Assembly: GCA_039683095.1 (NCBI GenBank) | Contig: JBDKSB010000007.1 | Coordinates: 1-64,000 of the forward strand | From: Acidobacteriota bacterium | GTDB lineage: Bacteria > Acidobacteriota > Aminicenantia > Aminicenantales > Saccharicenantaceae | DNA: 64,000 bases | Direction of reading: 5' to 3' | Position numbers and translations under genes: made by a program | Shown here: positions 60,533 to 64,000 of the stretch, in pieces | How the letters are laid out: every line of letters starts with the position of its first letter | Position numbering within the stretch: position 1 is the stretch's first letter | Notes under the pieces: generated by a model | Told to the model about the DNA's origin: nothing | The model's database searches: none | What the model saw: the letters and a program-made list of their open reading frames with translations, nothing else

Positions 60533-61321
60533 ATGACCAGGCGCCGTCGCGGCCCGTTCGTCGCGGGCAACTGGAAAATGAACCTGGGCCTCCGGGAGGC
60601 CTCGGATCTGGCCCGGAAGATCGTCGACGCCCGGGGCGGGCTTCCCGAAGCCGCCCTGGTGCTGATCCCGCCGTTCACCGCCCTGGCCGCGGTCGCCGGC
60701 GCCATCGCCGGCGAGGACGTCGGGCTCGGCGCCCAGGACCTATATTGGGAGAAGCAGGGCGCTTTCACCGGCGAGGTTTCGGGTCCCATGCTCAAGGACG
60801 CCGGCTGCGGCTATGTCCTGGTCGGGCACTCGGAAAGGCGCCAGCTCTTCGGCGAGACGGACGAAACCGTCAGCCGCAAGGCCCGGGCCGCCCTCGAGGC
60901 CGGGCTTACGCCCATCGTCTGCGTCGGCGAGGTCCTGGAAGAGCGGGACGGGGGCCGGGCGCTCGCGCGGATCGGCGAGCAACTGTTCAAGGGCCTGGGA
61001 GGGCTCTCCAAGGGAGACATCGGGCGCATCATCATCGCCTACGAGCCCGTCTGGGCCATCGGGACGGGGCGGACGGCCACCCCGGCCCAGGCGGAGGAGG
61101 TCCACTCCCACATCCGGCAGCTGATCGCAGATTCCTATGGAAATGAGGCCGCCGCCTGTGCTATAATCCTCTACGGCGGCTCCGTCAAGCCGGCCAATGC
61201 TTATCCGTTGTTCCGGGAGAAGGATATCGACGGATTTTTGGTCGGAGGCGCCTCTCTCGACGCCGGCGGTTTCATCGGCATCGTCGGGGAGGCCCTTCGG
61301 GCCTACAGGGAAGAAAAGTGA
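60533..61321 (+). CDS. tpiA: Triosephosphate isomerase
   Basis: The 262-residue TIM barrel begins with [11 protein letters not shown] (substrate Lys) after five extra residues, [12 protein letters not shown] (catalytic His), and [14 protein letters not shown] (catalytic Glu and loop 6), with the phosphate-binding [10 protein letters not shown]. The ATG directly follows the pgk stop with no gap, so translation is coupled. Confidence 0.97.
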   Translation: MTRRRRGPFVAGNWKMNLGLREASDLARKIVDARGGLPEAALVLIPPFTALAAVAGAIAGEDVGLGAQDLYWEKQGAFTGEVSGPMLKDAGCGYVLVGHSERRQLFGETDETVSRKARAALEAGLTPIVCVGEVLEERDGGRALARIGEQLFKGLGGLSKGDIGRIIIAYEPVWAIGTGRTATPAQAEEVHSHIRQLIADSYGNEAAACAIILYGGSVKPANAYPLFREKDIDGFLVGGASLDAGGFIGIVGEALRAYREEK

Positions 61322-61719
61322 GCACGTTAATCATCATCCTGCACGTTATCGTTTGCCTGTTCCTGATCCTCGTGGTCCTGCTCCAGTCGGGCAAGGCCGC
61401 GGACCTGGCCGGAGCCTTCGGCGGCGGCGGAAGCCAGACCGCCTACGGCGGCAGAGGCAGCCAGAGCCTGCTCTCCAAGCTGACCACGGCGTCGGCCGTC
61501 ATCTTCATGCTGACGTCGCTCGGCCTGTGGATCGTTTCGGGCAAAAACACCTCCTCGGTCGTCGGCGGCGAGAAGGCGCCGGCCGCGGCGACCGTCCCGG
61601 CGGCCAAGCCCGGGGACCAATCGACGGCGACCAACCCGGCCGCAACGCCGGCTGCTCAGCCCGAGCAGAAGCCCGCGGCGCCGGCCCCGGCCTCCCCGGC
61701 CCCGGCCGAGAAGAAGTAG
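61318..61719 (+). CDS. secG: Preprotein translocase subunit SecG
   Basis: SecG helps SecYE in protein export. The 133-residue product has two membrane segments (about 3-22 and 53-72) joined by the family loop LLQSGKAADLAGAFGGGGSQ, and then a long Ala/Pro-rich tail (about 80-133) not needed for the core fold. The start is GTG 61318 overlapping the tpiA stop. The tpiA-secG-tRNA-Leu order is common in bacteria. Confidence 0.92.
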   Translation: MSTLIIILHVIVCLFLILVVLLQSGKAADLAGAFGGGGSQTAYGGRGSQSLLSKLTTASAVIFMLTSLGLWIVSGKNTSSVVGGEKAPAAATVPAAKPGDQSTATNPAATPAAQPEQKPAAPAPASPAPAEKK

Positions 61720-61730
61720 ACCTCGTTCGT

Positions 61731-61814
61731 GCCGAAGTGGTGGAATTGGCAGACACGCTAGCTTGAGGGGTTAGTGCCCGCAAGGGTATGGGGGTTCGAG
61801 TCCCCCCTTCGGCA
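61731..61814 (+). tRNA. tRNA-Leu (GAG anticodon)
   Basis: The 84-base gene has acceptor arms GCCGAAG/CTTCGGC with discriminator A, a D arm with GGTGGAATTGGCAGAC, the anticodon loop TTGAGGG (GAG at 61765-61767), a long class II variable arm, and a T arm with GTTCGAGTC. CCA is not encoded. It follows secG by 11 bases. Confidence 0.95.
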
Positions 61815-61928
61815 TTCCATCCAACCTTATCCCGGACCTGTGCCGGTCTTCGTCAATCGGGAATCCGCTTGCTCGGATACTTCCCAGCGCCGCCCCTCCG
61901 AGTCGCTCCGGGTCGGCGCGGCCCGCGT

Positions 61929-62372
61929 CTAGGTCAAGCGGGCGGCCCAGAGGGCGAAATCGCTTTCCTCGGCCGCGCCGACCGTCCTCCCCCGCTCCGC
62001 GCCTTTGTGGACCACGACGAAGGTCGGCACGCCCTGGACCCTAAACTCCCTGGCCAGCTCCGGGCAGGTCTCCACGTTGATCCGGGCAACGACGACCTGT
62101 CCGGCCCGGCGGGCGGCCAGGCGTTCGAGGATGGGGTGCATCATGAAGCAGGGGCCGCAGGTCGTCGAATAGAAGTCGGCCAGCACCGGCAGCGTCGAGT
62201 TCTGGAACAGGTTCAAGATGCCGTCGAGGCCGGGCTCGAGGATCTCCCCCGGCTCGGGCAGGCGCGACTTGCAGCGGCCGCAGCGGACGGTCTTGCCCCG
62301 CGCCGCGACGGGGAAATTGTTCGTCGTCCCGCAGACGGGACAGCTGACCTGCACTTTTTCTTCATCGGTCAT
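61929..62372 (-). CDS. Zinc-ribbon thioredoxin (TrxC-like)
   Basis: The 147-residue protein has an N-terminal zinc ribbon (SCPVCGTTN and VRCGRCKSR), as in thioredoxin 2. The thioredoxin fold follows, with the active site STTCGPCFMM and the cis-proline segment VQGVPTFVVV. The Trp normally before CGPC is replaced by Thr, which should alter redox potential or partner choice. The gene lies alone on the minus strand. Confidence 0.9.
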   Translation of the reverse strand: MTDEEKVQVSCPVCGTTNNFPVAARGKTVRCGRCKSRLPEPGEILEPGLDGILNLFQNSTLPVLADFYSTTCGPCFMMHPILERLAARRAGQVVVARINVETCPELAREFRVQGVPTFVVVHKGAERGRTVGAAEESDFALWAARLT

Positions 62373-62451
62373 CGGTCCTCCTGACGGCCCCTTCGGTTCT
62401 TGACCGAGCGCGGCGGGAGGGGCGGCGCCTCGCCGGCCCGCGCGCCCGGGA

Positions 62452-63198
62452 TCATTTCCGCTTGGTATCCAGCAAAACGGCCTGGCGCTTGGCTTCCGGA
62501 AAGCGCTCGATGGCGTAGCGCAGGGTCGTCCGCGGGATGGCCGGACCGTGAGCCCGGAGGAACTTCTCCAGCCGGGCCGGGTCGGCCTTGCCAGCCTCGC
62601 GAAGGAGCCAGCCGTTGGCCTTGTGGATCAGGTCGTCCTCGTCCCCAAAGATCGAGGCCGAGATCTCGTAGATCGCCGGCTGGAACTCGGCCTTCCGGGC
62701 CAGCTTGATGAAGGAGACGAGCGAGGCCCGCCGGACCCAGCGGTTCGAATGGCCGGCCCAGGGCTTGATCTTCTCGACATAGGCCGGGTAGCGCTCGAGA
62801 AACGCGCCCAGGCAATTGGGGGCGAAGACGTCGACCGAGGCCCAGCCAGGCAGCCGGTCGGCCGCCAGCCAGTTCTTGGCCCTGGCGAATAACGAGGGCG
62901 GGAACGACGCCTTGAAGCGGCCGAGGACCAGGGACCCGACGGCCTTGGGCTCGAGCTCCGGCTCGTCGAAAAGGACGTCGCAGAGGCCCATGGCCTCCTC
63001 GACCGTCCAATCCGCCTTGATCCGGTCATAGAGGGCCCGTCCCAGGGCATGGACCTCGGCCGCGGCCACGCTGTAGGACTTGACCTCTTCCTTGAAGTAG
63101 CGCTGGGCGCCCAGCGCCTTGACCGGGTCCCCCTTGGCGGCCAGCTCCCGCTTGACCTCCCGGGCCGCCGCCGCGGGGCCGAAGCTCTTCAGCGTCAT
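62452..63198 (-). CDS. AlkD-like DNA alkylation repair protein
   Basis: The 248-residue helical protein fits the AlkD/HEAT-like DNA glycosylase family. It has an N-terminal AAREVKRELAAKGDP, the repeat region with WASVDVFAPNCLG, and KPWAGHSNRWVRRASLVSF, and ends with TTLRYAIERFPEAKR. These HEAT-like repeats hold alkylated DNA without base flipping. ATG 63198 has GGAGGAGAG about 8 bases upstream; the in-frame ATG 63258 lacks coding support. Confidence 0.87.
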   Translation of the reverse strand: MTLKSFGPAAAAREVKRELAAKGDPVKALGAQRYFKEEVKSYSVAAAEVHALGRALYDRIKADWTVEEAMGLCDVLFDEPELEPKAVGSLVLGRFKASFPPSLFARAKNWLAADRLPGWASVDVFAPNCLGAFLERYPAYVEKIKPWAGHSNRWVRRASLVSFIKLARKAEFQPAIYEISASIFGDEDDLIHKANGWLLREAGKADPARLEKFLRAHGPAIPRTTLRYAIERFPEAKRQAVLLDTKRK

Positions 63199-63333
63199 AT
63201 CCGGCTCTCCTCCTCTGTCCGCTTTTTTGATTCTATTCCGCCGGCCCGGCAAAATCAAACCAGACGCGGAGCCCGGGAAGGGAGCCCGACGGGGTCAAGC
63301 CTACCCGGAGGGGCCCCCTGTCGGGGCCGTCCC

Positions 63334-64000
63334 TTAAATGAAGCGGGACAGGATGGCGTTGGAGACGAGGAGCTTGTCGGCCGGGATCCAGAGGCGCGAG
63401 CCGGCCTGTACGAGCAGGCCCTCCGAGGCCAATTCATCGATCTCCCGGGCATAGAGCGAGAAGACGCTGACCCCGGTCCGCTCCTGGACCTCGGCGGCGT
63501 CCACGCCGCGGACGAGCCTCAGCCCGAAAACCAGCGCCTCACGGGCGGCAGCGGCCGGGGTGAGCTCGACGACCTCGGCCCGGGCCGACTCCCCGCTTGT
63601 CAGAGCTTCGGACCAGCCATCCAGGGAGGCCAGGTTGGTCCAGCGGAAGCCCTGGAGATGGGACGACGCGGACGGGCCCAGGCCCAGGAACGGCTCGTAG
63701 CGCCAGTACTTGAGATTGTGCCGGCACTCGTGGCCCGGCTTGGCGAAATTCGAGATCTCGTAGCGGGCCAGGCCGGCCTTCTCCAGGGCCTCCCGGACCC
63801 TCTCGTAGGAATCGACGGCGGCGTCCTCGTCGACCGGGCGGCGGGCCAGGTCCTCGGCGATCGGCAGCCCTTCCACGTTCTCCAGGAAATACGCGGAGAC
63901 ATGGTCCGGCGCCAGCCCGATGAGGGCCTCGAGCGTGCGATCGACGGCCTCGGGCGTCTCGCCGGGGACGCCGATCATGAGGTCGACGGCGAGCGAGTCG
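63334..64000 (-). CDS. hemW: HemW-like radical SAM protein (C-terminal part, runs off the window)
   Basis: The frame is open from the window edge to a stop at 63334 and gives over 220 residues of a HemW/HemN-like protein. Recognisable parts are DLMIGVPGETPEAV (end of the SAM barrel), VSAYFLENVEG, ARYEISNFAKPGHECRHNLKYW (a strongly conserved block) and FLGLGPSASS. The rest is the C-terminal winged-helix HemN_C domain. The N-terminal CxxxCxxC cluster lies outside. HemW handles heme and was long annotated as coproporphyrinogen oxidase. Confidence 0.9.
   Translation of the reverse strand, partial: DSLAVDLMIGVPGETPEAVDRTLEALIGLAPDHVSAYFLENVEGLPIAEDLARRPVDEDAAVDSYERVREALEKAGLARYEISNFAKPGHECRHNLKYWRYEPFLGLGPSASSHLQGFRWTNLASLDGWSEALTSGESARAEVVELTPAAAAREALVFGLRLVRGVDAAEVQERTGVSVFSLYAREIDELASEGLLVQAGSRLWIPADKLLVSNAILSRFI

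Overview
The window looks like a piece of a GC-rich (well over 60% by eye) Gram-negative-type bacterial chromosome. The gene content suggests an Acidobacteriota relative, perhaps the Aminicenantes group: a VWFA-domain secreted protein of the kind common in that phylum, TonB/ExbB/ExbD and OmpA envelope genes, an MEP isoprenoid operon and orphan hypCDE genes. This placement is an inference from gene content, not a phylogenetic result.

Left core (1-21191). It starts with the end of tonB, then exbB and exbD. Next is a minus-strand envelope operon, uppS-cdsA-dxr-rseP-ispG. It is divergent from hypCDE, which mature [NiFe] hydrogenase although no hydrogenase is in view. After that comes a minus-strand block that makes activated sulfate (sat, a phosphohydrolase, cysC) beside two nucleotide-sugar enzymes. 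A plus-strand operon follows: phoH, 7TM-HD hydrolase, ybeY, CBS/CorC-like protein and era. Palindromic REP-like repeats lie before phoH and after era.

Accessory region (about 21450-38300). Base composition drops and most genes are unfamiliar. A tRNA-His gene is followed by a 4.2-kb island whose far end carries a 35-bp, 33/35 copy of the tRNA 3' end. The island holds a possible serine-recombinase relic, a PD-(D/E)XK-like protein, a membrane coiled-coil protein, a 650-bp stretch able to fold, and a reverse transcriptase of the Abi/unknown-group (defence) type. Next come three insertion sequences, each with a lesion: IS256 (amber codon), IS110 (frameshift) and IS21 (frameshift in istA and an altered Walker A in istB). 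Around and beyond them is an array of minus-strand unknown genes, several preceded by related leader sequences. These include a three-gene operon with an Abi_C/HEPN-like protein. The array ends at a putative replication-initiator-like gene with two iteron-like repeats and GC hairpins.

Right core (38309-64000). A run of exported hydrolases comes first (MORN-esterase, C45-like amidase, HEXXH protein, M6 protease, GH3), along with VWA and OmpA-like envelope proteins. Then there are a purine salvage pair (apt plus permease), thiE-SYLF, nnr-tsaE, a PAS-GGDEF diguanylate cyclase, the glycolytic/secretion operon gapA-pgk-tpiA-secG with tRNA-Leu, a zinc-ribbon thioredoxin, an AlkD-like protein and the 3' part of hemW. 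Several promoters have a good -10 box only 6-9 bases before the start codon, so leaderless transcripts may be common here.
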